Shown: positions 7,282 to 17,075, counted from the stretch's first letter. The stretch is 20,242 bases of DNA from an uncultured Collinsella sp. (GCA_900754075.1 CAAEBN010000006.1:1-20242), one strand, 5' to 3'. The notes: generated by a model not told the origin, from the sequence alone. Translations and numbers: made by a program.

Positions 7282-7476
7282 GTGGGAGTTATCGGTTACG
7301 GTCTCGGTGTTATCGGCGCTGGTCTTGCTATCGGCCTGTCTGCTCTGGGTGCTACGGGTGCTATGGCCCGTCAGCCTGAGGTCCAGGGCCGCGTGTTCAC
7401 CGTCTTCATCATGGGCTCCGCCTTCGGCGAGGCTCTGGCTCTGATCGGCTTCGTTGTCGCGCTGATCGTTAAATAG
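7282..7476 (+). CDS. atpE: ATP synthase F0 subunit c
   Basis: Subunit c is the hairpin protein whose ring turns as protons pass. The 64-residue protein has two hydrophobic helices joined by the polar loop ARQPE (29–33). The ion-binding carboxylate is Glu50 in SAFGEALALIGF. No Gln in helix 1 and no Ser or Thr after Glu50 is seen, so the Na+-type site is absent and H+ coupling is inferred. It starts at GTG 7282 behind AAGGAGG; a stop upstream in the same frame excludes a longer form. It is short because the usual N-terminal residues before GYGL are missing. The helix-1 glycine motif is altered (G12, G14, A16, G18, S20). Codons such as GGT, GCT and GTT are frequent, in keeping with high expression. 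Confidence 0.95.
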   Translation: MGVIGYGLGVIGAGLAIGLSALGATGAMARQPEVQGRVFTVFIMGSAFGEALALIGFVVALIVK

Positions 7477-7491
7477 CACGGAGCGTCAAGT

Positions 7492-8094
7492 ATGAATCTT
7501 TCATCCCAGAAGAGCGCGATCGCACTCTCCGCGTCCGCGGCCGCGCTGCTCATGCCGGTTTCCGCGTTCGCCGAGGACGGCGCTGCCGGTGCGGACATCC
7601 TCATCCCTAAGATGGCGGAGTTCATCCCGGCGCTTATCGCCTTCCTGATCATCTGGATCGTGCTGGCCAAGGTCGCCCTGCCGGGCATCATGAAAACCAT
7701 GGAGGAGCGCGGCAAGAAGATCGAGGAGAGCCTCGACGAGGCCGAGAAGACCAAGCAGGAGGCCATCGCCAAGCGCGCTGAGTCCGACTCGATCGTCACC
7801 GACGCCCGTCGTCAGGCTGCCGACATCGTTCTCGAGGCCCGTAAGGACGCCGAGTCCGAGCGCGCCCGTATCATCGAGGCTGCCCACAAGGAGGCCGAGG
7901 AGATCATCGCCAAGGCCCACACGACCGTCGAGGACGAGCGCAAGTCCATCTACGCCGGTGCCGCGAGCTCCATCGCCGACCTGTCCGTTGCCGTCGCCAC
8001 CAAGATCGTGGGCGAGGCACTCGAGGACGATGCCGAGCAGAAGAAGCTCATCGAGCGCTACATCCAGGAAGCAGGTAGCCTGAATGCCGACTAG
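7492..8094 (+). CDS. atpF: ATP synthase F0 subunit b with a signal-peptide-like N-terminus
   Basis: Subunit b is the peripheral stalk that holds F1 to subunit a. The 200-residue protein has one membrane helix (about 44–63, IPALIAFLIIWIVLAKVALPG), then a long charged coiled coil from MEERGKKIEESLDEAEKTK to about residue 155. Ahead of the membrane helix lies an extra N-terminal part: Lys7, a hydrophobic run at 9–24, and an AFA|ED site (cleavage possible after Ala27). This looks like a Sec signal peptide, so the mature N-terminus could be extracellular after cleavage. SD GGAG lies eight bases before the ATG. Its end overlaps atpH by 11 bp, but the two are separate, unlike the mycobacterial b–delta fusion. 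Confidence 0.93.
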   Translation: MNLSSQKSAIALSASAAALLMPVSAFAEDGAAGADILIPKMAEFIPALIAFLIIWIVLAKVALPGIMKTMEERGKKIEESLDEAEKTKQEAIAKRAESDSIVTDARRQAADIVLEARKDAESERARIIEAAHKEAEEIIAKAHTTVEDERKSIYAGAASSIADLSVAVATKIVGEALEDDAEQKKLIERYIQEAGSLNAD

Positions 8095-8560
8095 CCGCTA
8101 TCAGGACAAGGTGCTCGAGACCTACGCGCGCTCCCTTTTGGAAGCCGCTAAGGCCGAGAACCATGTGTTCGAGGACCTCGAGATGATCGAGCGTCTGGCT
8201 AGCGCCAGCCCCGAGATCATCGCCGTGCTCGACACCATGTCCAAGCGCGACCAGCTCGACCTTCTTCCCAAGGTGGCAGCTGCCTTTAAGTATGTTGCCG
8301 AGGAAGACGAGGATGTAGTGGGCGTGACCGTCACCACGGCGATCCCGCTCGACGACGAGCTGCGTCAAACCATCACTAAGAAATGCGAGCAGGACTTCGG
8401 CCGCAAGGTATTCCTTATCGAGCAGGTCGACCCGTCTATCGTGGGCGGCCTGGTGCTCGAGGCCCGCGGCGAGCGTCGTGACATCTCCGTCAAGACGCAG
8501 CTGCGCATCGCGCAGGAGACCCTCGCAAACTCTGCTAATTCGTACGGAGGTGAAGCCTAA
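8084..8560 (+). CDS. atpH: ATP synthase F1 subunit delta, shortened N-terminal domain
   Basis: Delta (OSCP family) links the b stalk to the top of F1. The C-terminal signature is clear: VDPSIVGGLVLEARGERRDISVKTQLRIAQETL. The N-terminal part shows TYARSLLEAAK (from 13) and the start of the usual helical domain. At 158 residues it is about 20 shorter than typical members. The missing part seems to be the mid N-terminal segment (usually …sreeKl…NFLrlL…), because EIIAVLDTMSKRDQLDLLPK (44–63) joins directly what is normally separated. The frame is continuous, so this is a deletion and not a frameshift. It overlaps atpF by 11 bp and atpA by one base. Confidence 0.9.
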   Translation: MPTSRYQDKVLETYARSLLEAAKAENHVFEDLEMIERLASASPEIIAVLDTMSKRDQLDLLPKVAAAFKYVAEEDEDVVGVTVTTAIPLDDELRQTITKKCEQDFGRKVFLIEQVDPSIVGGLVLEARGERRDISVKTQLRIAQETLANSANSYGGEA

Positions 8561-10158
8561 TGTCCGAAACCCTCAATGCCCAGGATATCGCCAAGAAACT
8601 GCAGGAGCAGCTCACGAGCCTCTCCGCGACGGTCGATACGCATGAGGTTTCAACGGTCGACGAGGTAGGCGACGGCATCGCGCGCGTCTCCGGCCTCAAG
8701 AGCGCCATGGCAGGCGAGCTTCTGGAGTTCAAGAGCTCCGATACCGGTGAGACCGTCTTCGGCCTTGCCCAGAACCTTGACCGTGACGAGGTCGGCGCCG
8801 TTCTGTTTGGTGCCGTCGACTCCATCAAGGAAGGCGACGAGTGCCGCACCACTGGCCGCATTATGGATATCCCCGTGAGCCGCGCCATGCTCGGCCGCGT
8901 CGTCAATCCTCTCGGCCAGCCCATCGACGGCCTGGGCGACATCGTCGCCACGCATCGTCGCCCCATCGAGTTCAAGGCCCCCGGTGTCATCGACCGTACC
9001 CCGGTGTGCGAGCCGGTTCAGACCGGCCTGTTGGCCATTGACTCCATGGTGCCTATCGGCCGTGGTCAGCGTGAGCTCATCATCGGCGACCGTAAGACCG
9101 GTAAGACCGCCATCGCCATCGACGCTATCCTCAATCAGCGCGGCAAGGGCATGGTCTGCATCTATGTCGCCATCGGCCAGAAGGCCTCCACGGTTGCCAA
9201 CATCCGCGAGACCCTCGCTCAGCACGGTGCGCTCGACTACACCATCATCGTTTCGGCAACCGCTGCCGATTCCGCTCCTATGCAGTACATCGCGCCTATG
9301 GCCGGTGCCGCTATCGGCGAGTTCTTCATGTACAACGGCGAGGACGGCAAGCCCGCCAGCGAGACCAACCCCGGCGGCCATGTGCTCGTCATCTACGACG
9401 ACCTGTCCAAGCAGGCCGTGGCCTACCGTCAGATGTCGCTGACGCTGCATCGTCCGCCCGGACGCGAGGCCTATCCTGGCGACATCTTCTACCTGCACTC
9501 TCGTCTGCTCGAGCGTGCCGTTAAGATGTCCAAGAAGAACGGCTACGGCTCCATGACGGCTCTGCCGATCATCGAAACCCAGGACGGCGACGTCTCGGCC
9601 TACATTCCGACCAACGTCATTTCCATTACCGATGGTCAGATCTATCTGCAGTCCGAGCTCTTCTTCCAGGGCCAGCGCCCGGCAGTCGACGTGGGCATCT
9701 CCGTGTCCCGCGTCGGTGGCGATGCTCAGACCAAGGCCATGAAGCAGGTCGCCGGCAACCTTCGTCTGGACCTCGCTTCGTACCAGGAGCTCGCCGGCTT
9801 TACGCAGTTCGGCTCCGACCTTGACGAGGCTACTCAGAAGCAGCTGACCCACGGCGCTCGCATGACCGAGCTCCTGAAGCAGCCGCGCTACAAGCCGTTC
9901 GAGGTTGGTGAGCAGATTGTTACGCTGTTCGCTGGCAACGAGGGCTTCCTGGATGACCTGGAGATCGCCGACGTGCTGCCTTTCCGTGCCGAGCTCATCG
10001 AGTACATGGACAATGGCTTTGGCTCGCTGCTCGACAAGGTTCGCGCCAAGAAGATCGACGACGACACCAAGGCCGAGCTCTTGCGTGTCATCGGTGACTT
10101 CAAGCAGCAGTTCATGGCCAAGCACCATGCCGATACGACTGGATCAGAGGAGAACTAA
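8560..10158 (+). CDS. atpA: ATP synthase F1 subunit alpha
   Basis: Alpha forms the non-catalytic nucleotide sites of the alpha3beta3 head. The 532-residue protein has the P-loop GDRKTGKT (176–183), with Lys where most bacteria have Gln; I recall the same Lys in mycobacterial alpha, which supports an actinobacterial origin. AIGQKASTVANI, PGREAYPGDIFYLHSRLLERA and SVSRVGGDAQTKAM follow; Arg384 in the last is the expected arginine finger. The ATG overlaps the atpH stop (TAATG), and SD GGAGGTG (8546–8552) lies seven bases upstream. The polar C-terminus runs somewhat beyond the E. coli length. Confidence 0.97.
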   Translation: MSETLNAQDIAKKLQEQLTSLSATVDTHEVSTVDEVGDGIARVSGLKSAMAGELLEFKSSDTGETVFGLAQNLDRDEVGAVLFGAVDSIKEGDECRTTGRIMDIPVSRAMLGRVVNPLGQPIDGLGDIVATHRRPIEFKAPGVIDRTPVCEPVQTGLLAIDSMVPIGRGQRELIIGDRKTGKTAIAIDAILNQRGKGMVCIYVAIGQKASTVANIRETLAQHGALDYTIIVSATAADSAPMQYIAPMAGAAIGEFFMYNGEDGKPASETNPGGHVLVIYDDLSKQAVAYRQMSLTLHRPPGREAYPGDIFYLHSRLLERAVKMSKKNGYGSMTALPIIETQDGDVSAYIPTNVISITDGQIYLQSELFFQGQRPAVDVGISVSRVGGDAQTKAMKQVAGNLRLDLASYQELAGFTQFGSDLDEATQKQLTHGARMTELLKQPRYKPFEVGEQIVTLFAGNEGFLDDLEIADVLPFRAELIEYMDNGFGSLLDKVRAKKIDDDTKAELLRVIGDFKQQFMAKHHADTTGSEEN

Positions 10159-10163
10159 GCCCT

Positions 10164-11071
10164 ATGGCCAACCTTCGCGACATTAAGAAGCGAATCTCCT
10201 CGGTTACCACGACCAAGCAGATCACGCGCACGATGGAGATGGTCTCTACGGCCAAGATCCGTCGTGCCCTCGATCGCTCCAAGCAGGCCGAGCCCTATAA
10301 GGAGGCGCTGACCGACGTCATGCTGACGGTTGCCGGTGACGCCTCCTGCTCGGGCACCGATCCCATGCTGCAGAAGCATGAGAGCGTCAAGCATGGCCTG
10401 ATTGTCGTCATTGCCTCGGACCGCGGCCTTGCCGGCGGTTTCAATACGACGGTGGAGCGCACGGCCGAAAAGCTCGCCGCTTCTTGGGCGAACGACGGCA
10501 TCGAGTGCGAGATCATCGCGTGTGGGCGCAAACCGGCCACGTATTTCCGCGACCGCGCAAACGTCGCCATGCACTTTGAGGGCAACTCCTCCGAGCCCGA
10601 TTTCAATCAGGCCCGCATGATCTCCTCTCATATCTGCGATGCGTATCGTGCCGGTGAGCTTGACCGCGTCGAGCTTGTCTACCACCACGCCAAGAACCGC
10701 GTGGATCAGGAGCTTCGCGTCGAGCATTTGCTGCCGCTCGACCCCGAGATGATCGCTATGGCCCACGGTCCGCGTAAGAACGAGACCGACGCCCCTAAGC
10801 GCATCTCGTCCACGTTCGAGTTCGTGCCCTCTCCCGAGCATGTTCTCGGCAAGCTTGTACCGTCATATATCTTGACGGTCATCTACCAGGCCCTGATCGA
10901 TTCGGCGGCTGCCGAGCAGGGTGCGCGCCGCAAGGCCATGCACTCCGCGACGGAAAACGCCACCGCGATCATCTCGACCCTTACCCGCACGTATAGTCGC
11001 GTGCGCCAGGCTTCGATCACGACCGAGATCAACGAGATCGTCGGCGGAGCCTCAGCATTGGAGGAACAGTA

Positions 11072-11072
<1 letters not shown>
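10164..11072 (+). CDS. atpG: ATP synthase F1 subunit gamma
   Basis: Gamma is the central shaft that transmits rotation from the c-ring to the catalytic sites. The 302-residue protein starts MANLRDIKKRISSVTTTKQITRTMEMVSTAKIRR, the classic N-terminal coiled-coil helix. The domain core has IASDRGLAGGFN, and the C-terminal helix has the signature RQASITTEINEIVGGASAL, with SRVRQA where NRARQA is usual. SD AGAGGAG lies about 11 nt before the ATG and the gap from atpA is five bases. The stop overlaps the atpD start by one base. Length and domain order are normal. Confidence 0.96.
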
Positions 11073-12526
<1,454 letters not shown>

Positions 12527-12529
12527 GTT

Positions 12530-12922
12530 ATGCGTATCCGCATCGTGTGCCCCGTGAGCTGCGCCTATGAGGGCGACGCTGCGTTTGTGTCGATTCCGTC
12601 CACGGATGGCGAGTTTGGCGTTCTGCCTGCTCACTCCAGCGAAATCTGCACGATCGACCGCGGTTACGTTCGCGTTTCCGATAAGGCCATGGGCACTGTC
12701 GACCACACGTTTGCCGTGGCCGGCGGCTATGCCCAGGTTGCGGACGATGTCGTGACCGTCCTCGCCGAGCGCGCTTGCGATTTGGCGACCGTCGATGCCG
12801 ACAAGGTTAAAGCTGATATTCAAGGTTTTGAAGAGAAGCTGGGTAATTTGTCGGAGGATGATGCACGCCGCGCCTACCTCTATAATGAAATCGCATGGTG
12901 TAAGCTCAAGCTTGCCCAATAG
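12530..12922 (+). CDS. atpC: ATP synthase F1 subunit epsilon
   Basis: Epsilon couples gamma to the c-ring and can inhibit ATP hydrolysis through its C-terminal helices. The 130-residue protein has the N-terminal beta-sandwich with GEFGVLPAHSSEICTIDRG (28–46) and FAVAGGYAQVADDVVTVLAE (about 61–80), then a helical C-terminal part from about residue 87 to 130. The full two-domain length suggests that inhibitory helices are retained. It starts three bases after atpD, with GGGGGAG in the atpD end as SD. The operon terminator lies 38 bp downstream. Confidence 0.93.
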   Translation: MRIRIVCPVSCAYEGDAAFVSIPSTDGEFGVLPAHSSEICTIDRGYVRVSDKAMGTVDHTFAVAGGYAQVADDVVTVLAERACDLATVDADKVKADIQGFEEKLGNLSEDDARRAYLYNEIAWCKLKLAQ

Positions 12923-12959
12923 TCAAACGTTTTGGCGTTCGACCATTTGCGAACACATC

Positions 12960-12997
12960 ATGCCCGGGATGGCCCAGCCACCCCGGGCATGCTTTTT
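12960..12997 (+). terminator. Intrinsic terminator of the atp operon
   Basis: A 13-bp GC-rich stem with one mismatch (12960–12972 ATGCCCGGG-type arm with 12978–12990) and the loop cccag is followed by gcTTTTTg. It is a textbook hairpin plus T tract. It ends only 13 bases before the murA start codon. Confidence 0.85.
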
Positions 12998-13010
12998 GAA
13001 AGGGTAGACC

Positions 13011-14294
13011 TTGGATATTATCCGCGTTGAGGGTGGCCACGCCATCGGAGGTTCCGTGCCTGTTTCGGGTGCCAAGAACTCCGCGCTCAAACTTATGGCG
13101 GCAACGCTTCTGGCGCCGGGCAAGACGACGCTGCAGAACGTGCCTGATATTTCCGATGTCCACGTGATGGGCAAGGTGCTCAAGGGTATGGGCGCTACGA
13201 TCGATGTTCTCGACGAGCACACGCTCGAGATCGATACCTCCCAGGTTGATTCTTGGGAGGCGCCCTACGAGCTCGTTGCCAAGATGCGCGCTTCCACGGC
13301 CGTGATGGGACCCCTGCTGGGCCGTTTCCATCGCGCCAAGATCGCCATGCCCGGTGGCTGCAACCTGGGTGCTCGCAAGATCGATATGCATATCTTGGGT
13401 CTTGAGGCCTTGGGCGTTGAGTTCGATACCGCCCACGGCTATATCAACGCCAACGCGCCCCAGGGCCTGCACGGTACCACTGTCACGCTCGAGTTTGCCA
13501 GTGTCGGTGCGACCGAGAACCTCATCATGGCCTCCGTGCGTGCGCAGGGTACCACGGTTATCGATAATGCCGCCCGTGAGCCCGAGATCGTCGATCTCGC
13601 CAACATGCTCAACGAAATGGGTGCCAAGATTGTCGGCGCCGGTACGCCTGTCGTGACCATCGAGGGCGTGGAGGAGCTGCATCCCGTTACCCATCGCGTG
13701 GTGGGCGACCGTATCGAGGCCGGTACCTTTATCGTTGCCGGTGCGTTGATGGCCGACGATTGCGGTGTCGACGTCACAGGCTTTTGCCCCATTCACTTGG
13801 GCATGGTGCTCAAGAAGATGGAGCTCATGGGCATCGACTGCGAGCGCGTCGAGGATGGCGTCCATGTGAACCGTGCCGAGCGCATCAAGCCGGTCGATAT
13901 CCAGACGCTCCCGTTCCCCGGTTTCCCCACGGATATGCAGGCGCAGATCATGGTGCTCTCCGCCCTGGCAGACGGCAGCTCCGTTATCACCGAGAACATC
14001 TTCGAGAATCGTTTTATGTTCGCATCCGAGCTGGTGCGCATGGGTGCCGATATTCGCATCGAGAGCCACCACGCCATGATTCACGGCGTCAAGGGCTTCT
14101 CCGGCGCTCAGGTAACCTCACCGGATCTTCGTGGTGGTGCGGCACTCGTCGTTGCCGGCCTCATTGCCGACGGCACGACCGAGGTCTCGGCCATCCATCA
14201 CATTAAGCGCGGCTACGAACAGTTTGTCGAAAAGCTGCAGGCGCTTGGCGCTCATGTCGAGCACGCCACTGTTCCCGATCCCGTCATCTACTAA
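13011..14294 (+). CDS. murA: UDP-N-acetylglucosamine 1-carboxyvinyltransferase
   Basis: MurA transfers enolpyruvate from PEP to UDP-GlcNAc, the first committed step of peptidoglycan synthesis, in the cytoplasm. The 427-residue length is normal. The N-terminus carries GAKNSALKLMAATLLA; the active-site loop PGGCNLGAR has Cys117, the residue attacked by fosfomycin; GFPTDMQAQ carries the conserved Asp. Cys rather than Asp at 117 predicts fosfomycin-sensitive chemistry. It starts at TTG 13011, six bases after AAAGGG. That SD abuts the T tract of the atp terminator, so murA has no room for its own promoter after the hairpin. The LCP gene follows after 12 bp. Confidence 0.96.
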   Translation: MDIIRVEGGHAIGGSVPVSGAKNSALKLMAATLLAPGKTTLQNVPDISDVHVMGKVLKGMGATIDVLDEHTLEIDTSQVDSWEAPYELVAKMRASTAVMGPLLGRFHRAKIAMPGGCNLGARKIDMHILGLEALGVEFDTAHGYINANAPQGLHGTTVTLEFASVGATENLIMASVRAQGTTVIDNAAREPEIVDLANMLNEMGAKIVGAGTPVVTIEGVEELHPVTHRVVGDRIEAGTFIVAGALMADDCGVDVTGFCPIHLGMVLKKMELMGIDCERVEDGVHVNRAERIKPVDIQTLPFPGFPTDMQAQIMVLSALADGSSVITENIFENRFMFASELVRMGADIRIESHHAMIHGVKGFSGAQVTSPDLRGGAALVVAGLIADGTTEVSAIHHIKRGYEQFVEKLQALGAHVEHATVPDPVIY

Positions 14295-14306
14295 TGCAGG
14301 TTGCCT

Positions 14307-15536
14307 ATGTTTAAGAAAAAGCCCATTACGGAATCTCGAAGACCTTCGACCGGCGCTCAGGCAAAAATCTATAGCCGCGATAACGTTGCCCGCTATTCCG
14401 AGCGCGCCCGTCAGCGCCGTCGCGGTCATACGGTTCGCCGCGTTGCGCTCATTGCTGTGCTCGGTGTGCTGCTGAGTGCTACGACTGCCGCCGGCCTGTG
14501 GTTTGCCACCATTATGGGCAAGCTCGGCGATTCCAATGTCATTACCGACAACCTGCGCCAGATCCTAGTTGATACCGACGAGGCAAAGGACCCGTTCTAC
14601 GTGCTACTCCTTGGCACTGACGGTCGCCCGGGCGAGGATACATACCGCGCCGACTCGATTATCCTGGCGCGTATCGACCCCACGCAAAAACAGGCGACGC
14701 TCATCTCCATTCCGCGCGACACCAAGGTCGTCTACAACGGCTCGACCATGAAGATCAACGCCTGCCATACCTACGGCGGCGCCGAGGCCATGGTCCAGGT
14801 GGTCAACGAGCTGTGCGGTGTCCAGATTTCCCACTATGCCGAGGTCAGCTTCGACGGCATGCAGTCGCTCATCGATTCGGTCGGCGGCATCGACATTAAC
14901 GCAACCGACGATGTCGACGACCCCGAGCATCTCGACATTAAGATCACCGCCGGTCAGCAGCACATGGATGGCGCGACCGCCCTTACCTATGCCCGCTGCC
15001 GCTACATCTATGCCGACGGCGACTACACGCGCATGCGCCATCAGCGTCAGGTGCTCGGCGCCCTCGCCAACCAGATCCTCAACAACTTCGATGCCACCAA
15101 GGTCTTCGACCTCGTCAATTCGCTGTCCGACATGCTCGTGACCGATATGAGCGTTCAGGACATCGTCTCTACGGTCAATGCCATGCGCGGCATGGATGTT
15201 GACGGCATCTATTCGGCCAACTTGCCTTCGTATGCCGATGCCAGCACCATGATTGATGGCGTGAGCTACGTCTTTGTCTACGAGGACGAGCTCAAGGAAA
15301 TGATGGAGCGCGTCGACGCTGGCAAGGATCCCAAGGGCCCCAATACCATGGGCCAGTCCGATGGCTCCAGCTCTACGATCGGCGACCTGAACAACAACAC
15401 GTCCGACGATTACGCTAACGGCACCGCAACCTCATCGGTCAGCTCTGACGATTCCGATGACTCAAGCGATTCGAGCGATTCGGACTACTACGAAGAGCCC
15501 ACCGGCGACGGCAACGGCTACGAAGCCAACTATTAG
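14307..15536 (+). CDS. LytR-CpsA-Psr (LCP) family cell-wall polymer ligase
   Basis: LCP enzymes attach lipid-linked glycopolymers to peptidoglycan on the outer face of the membrane. The 409-residue protein has a basic cytoplasmic N-terminus (R/K-rich to residue 45), one membrane helix (about 46–68) and an external LCP domain. Catalytic and pyrophosphate-binding residues are visible: Asp105 in LLGTDGR, Arg114 and Asp116 in YRADS, Arg137-Asp138 in SIPRDTKV, and the DYTRMRHQRQ block (239–248). The C-terminus (about 345–409) is a low-complexity Ser/Asp/Asn tail, probably an unstructured extracellular stretch. ATG 14307 is preferred over TTG 14301 because AGG (14298–14300) is six bases upstream. 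It is co-transcribed with murA. Confidence 0.92.
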   Translation: MFKKKPITESRRPSTGAQAKIYSRDNVARYSERARQRRRGHTVRRVALIAVLGVLLSATTAAGLWFATIMGKLGDSNVITDNLRQILVDTDEAKDPFYVLLLGTDGRPGEDTYRADSIILARIDPTQKQATLISIPRDTKVVYNGSTMKINACHTYGGAEAMVQVVNELCGVQISHYAEVSFDGMQSLIDSVGGIDINATDDVDDPEHLDIKITAGQQHMDGATALTYARCRYIYADGDYTRMRHQRQVLGALANQILNNFDATKVFDLVNSLSDMLVTDMSVQDIVSTVNAMRGMDVDGIYSANLPSYADASTMIDGVSYVFVYEDELKEMMERVDAGKDPKGPNTMGQSDGSSSTIGDLNNNTSDDYANGTATSSVSSDDSDDSSDSSDSDYYEEPTGDGNGYEANY

Positions 15537-15537
15537 A

Positions 15538-15566
15538 GTTACGCGGGCTTTACCAGCCCGCGTAAC
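15538..15566 (+). terminator. Perfect hairpin right after the LCP stop codon
   Basis: A 12-bp perfect stem, GTTACGCGGGCT (15538–15549) with AGCCCGCGTAAC (15555–15566), has the loop ttacc. No T tract follows, so it is more likely an RNA 3'-end stabiliser or a helper to the next terminator than a terminator alone. Confidence 0.45.
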
Positions 15567-15608
15567 GACTCGACGCTGCGCGCCGCCCAGAGCGACAATT
15601 TGACATTC

Positions 15609-15650
15609 AAAAGGCAGGGCATGACCAGAAGGTCAATGCCCTGCCTTTTT
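15609..15650 (+). terminator. Intrinsic terminator of murA–LCP
   Basis: A long stem (AAAAGGCAGGGCATGACC paired with its complement ending at 15650, one bulged base) has the loop agaa and ends in TTTTT. The A run on the left arm means it could also act on the minus strand. Confidence 0.85.
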
Positions 15651-15729
15651 CATGCCAACTTGTTCGCTCTGGACGTCGCTCGCTGACGTTGATTCAACCA
15701 GCGATGCCGACTACTCCCCTTGCACCAAA

Positions 15730-15763
15730 AATCGCCCCGTTCTCGGTTGAGGACGGGGCGATT
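15730..15763. terminator. Bidirectional terminator between LCP and pepT
   Basis: A 15-bp stem with one U·G pair, 15730–15744 with 15749–15763, has the tetraloop ggtt. On the minus strand it is followed by a run of T (plus-strand caaaaat), which suits pepT, ending 27 bp away. On the plus strand cgtctttt follows. Confidence 0.75.
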
Positions 15764-15789
15764 CGTCTTTTAGGGTTGTGCAGCCAGTC

Positions 15790-17037
15790 TTATGCGAAGC
15801 GGGCGACGAGCTCCTGCAGGACGTCGGTCATCTTGACGAGCGAGCTGACCGGGACAAACTCGTTAACGCCGTGGTAGCAGTAGCCGCCCGTGGAAAGGTT
15901 GGGGCAGGGCAGGCCGCGGAACGACAGCTGCGCACCGTCGGTACCACCGCGAATCGGAAGCACCTGGGGCTCAATGCCGCAGGCAAGGTAGGCTTCCTTG
16001 GCGACATCGATAAGCTCGGGGTAGTCACGCACGATCTCGGCCATGTTGCGGTACTGCTGCTTGATCTCAACCGTCACGCGTTCCTCGCCCAGGCGCTGGT
16101 TGAGCAGGGCCGCGGCGGCATCCATCAGCTCGAGCTTCTGCTGGAACTTGGCGGCATCGTGATCACGGACGATATAGCGCGCCGTAGCGTGGTCGACGGT
16201 TGCAGACACGCCCTCAAGATGATAGAAGCCCTCGTAGCCCTCGGTGTATTCCGGGCGCTGCGCATAAGGGAGCAGCGCGTTAAAGTCGCAGAACAGATTG
16301 CCCGCGTTGACCATGCGGCCCTTGGCGTCACCGGGATGGATGGACTGGCCCTCAAAGCGAACGGTTGCCTCGGCGGCGTTAAAGCACTCCCACTCCAGCT
16401 CGCCAACGGGACCGCCGTCGACCGTGTAGGCGTACTTGCAGTCAAAGGCCTCGATATCCAACAGCTCGGCGCCGTGACCGATCTCCTCGTCCGGGCAAAA
16501 ACAAATGCCGAGTGCGGGGTGGGGCAGCGAGGGGTCCTGAGCGATACGCGCGACAAGCGCCATGATCTCGGCGACGCCGGCCTTGTCGTCAGCGCCCAGC
16601 AGTGTGGTGCCGTCACTGCAGACCAAGTCCTCACCCACAAGGTCGTTCAGGGCGGGAAGCTTGGCGGTGCTCATGGCCACGGGCTTGCCGTCAACGGTAC
16701 CGCAGACCAGGTCGCCGCCTTCGTAGTGCACAATGTGCGGCTTCACACCGGCGCCCGGCGCAACCTCGGTGGTGTCGAGGTGTGCGATCAGGCCCAGGGC
16801 GGGCTTGTCCTCCGCGCCCGCGCTCGCAGGAATATGTGCGCAGACGTAGGCATGCTCGGTCACATGGGCATCGGCCGCGCCGAGTTCGCACAGCTCCTCG
16901 GCCAGGATGTTGGCAAGGTCAAACTGAACGGTGCTCGAAGGCACCTGGTCGCAGTTTGCATCCTCGGATTGCGTGTTGATTTGGACGTAGCGCAAAAAGC
17001 GCTCAAGGACGTCGGGGCTCGTGGTGTTGTTTTCCAT
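15790..17037 (-). CDS. pepT: Peptidase T (M20 tripeptide aminopeptidase)
   Basis: PepT is a cytoplasmic dizinc enzyme that removes the N-terminal residue of tripeptides. The 415-residue length matches the family (E. coli about 408). Zinc and catalytic residues are visible: His86 and Asp88 in AHLDTTE, the Asp pair at 150–151 in GADDKAG, Glu184–Glu185 in PDEEIGHGAE, Asp207 in TVDGGP and His389 in CYHGVNEFVP. IRGGTDGAQLSFRGLP is the usual C-terminal substrate block. The start is MENNTTSP at 17037, eight bases after GGAG; the frame continues 51 codons further but crosses the promoter region. It is divergent from the DtxR-family regulator and converges on the LCP gene. Confidence 0.95.
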   Translation of the reverse strand: MENNTTSPDVLERFLRYVQINTQSEDANCDQVPSSTVQFDLANILAEELCELGAADAHVTEHAYVCAHIPASAGAEDKPALGLIAHLDTTEVAPGAGVKPHIVHYEGGDLVCGTVDGKPVAMSTAKLPALNDLVGEDLVCSDGTTLLGADDKAGVAEIMALVARIAQDPSLPHPALGICFCPDEEIGHGAELLDIEAFDCKYAYTVDGGPVGELEWECFNAAEATVRFEGQSIHPGDAKGRMVNAGNLFCDFNALLPYAQRPEYTEGYEGFYHLEGVSATVDHATARYIVRDHDAAKFQQKLELMDAAAALLNQRLGEERVTVEIKQQYRNMAEIVRDYPELIDVAKEAYLACGIEPQVLPIRGGTDGAQLSFRGLPCPNLSTGGYCYHGVNEFVPVSSLVKMTDVLQELVARFA

Positions 17038-17075
17038 AAAGACCGCTCCAATCTTGGTCGTCGTGTGCAACAAGA

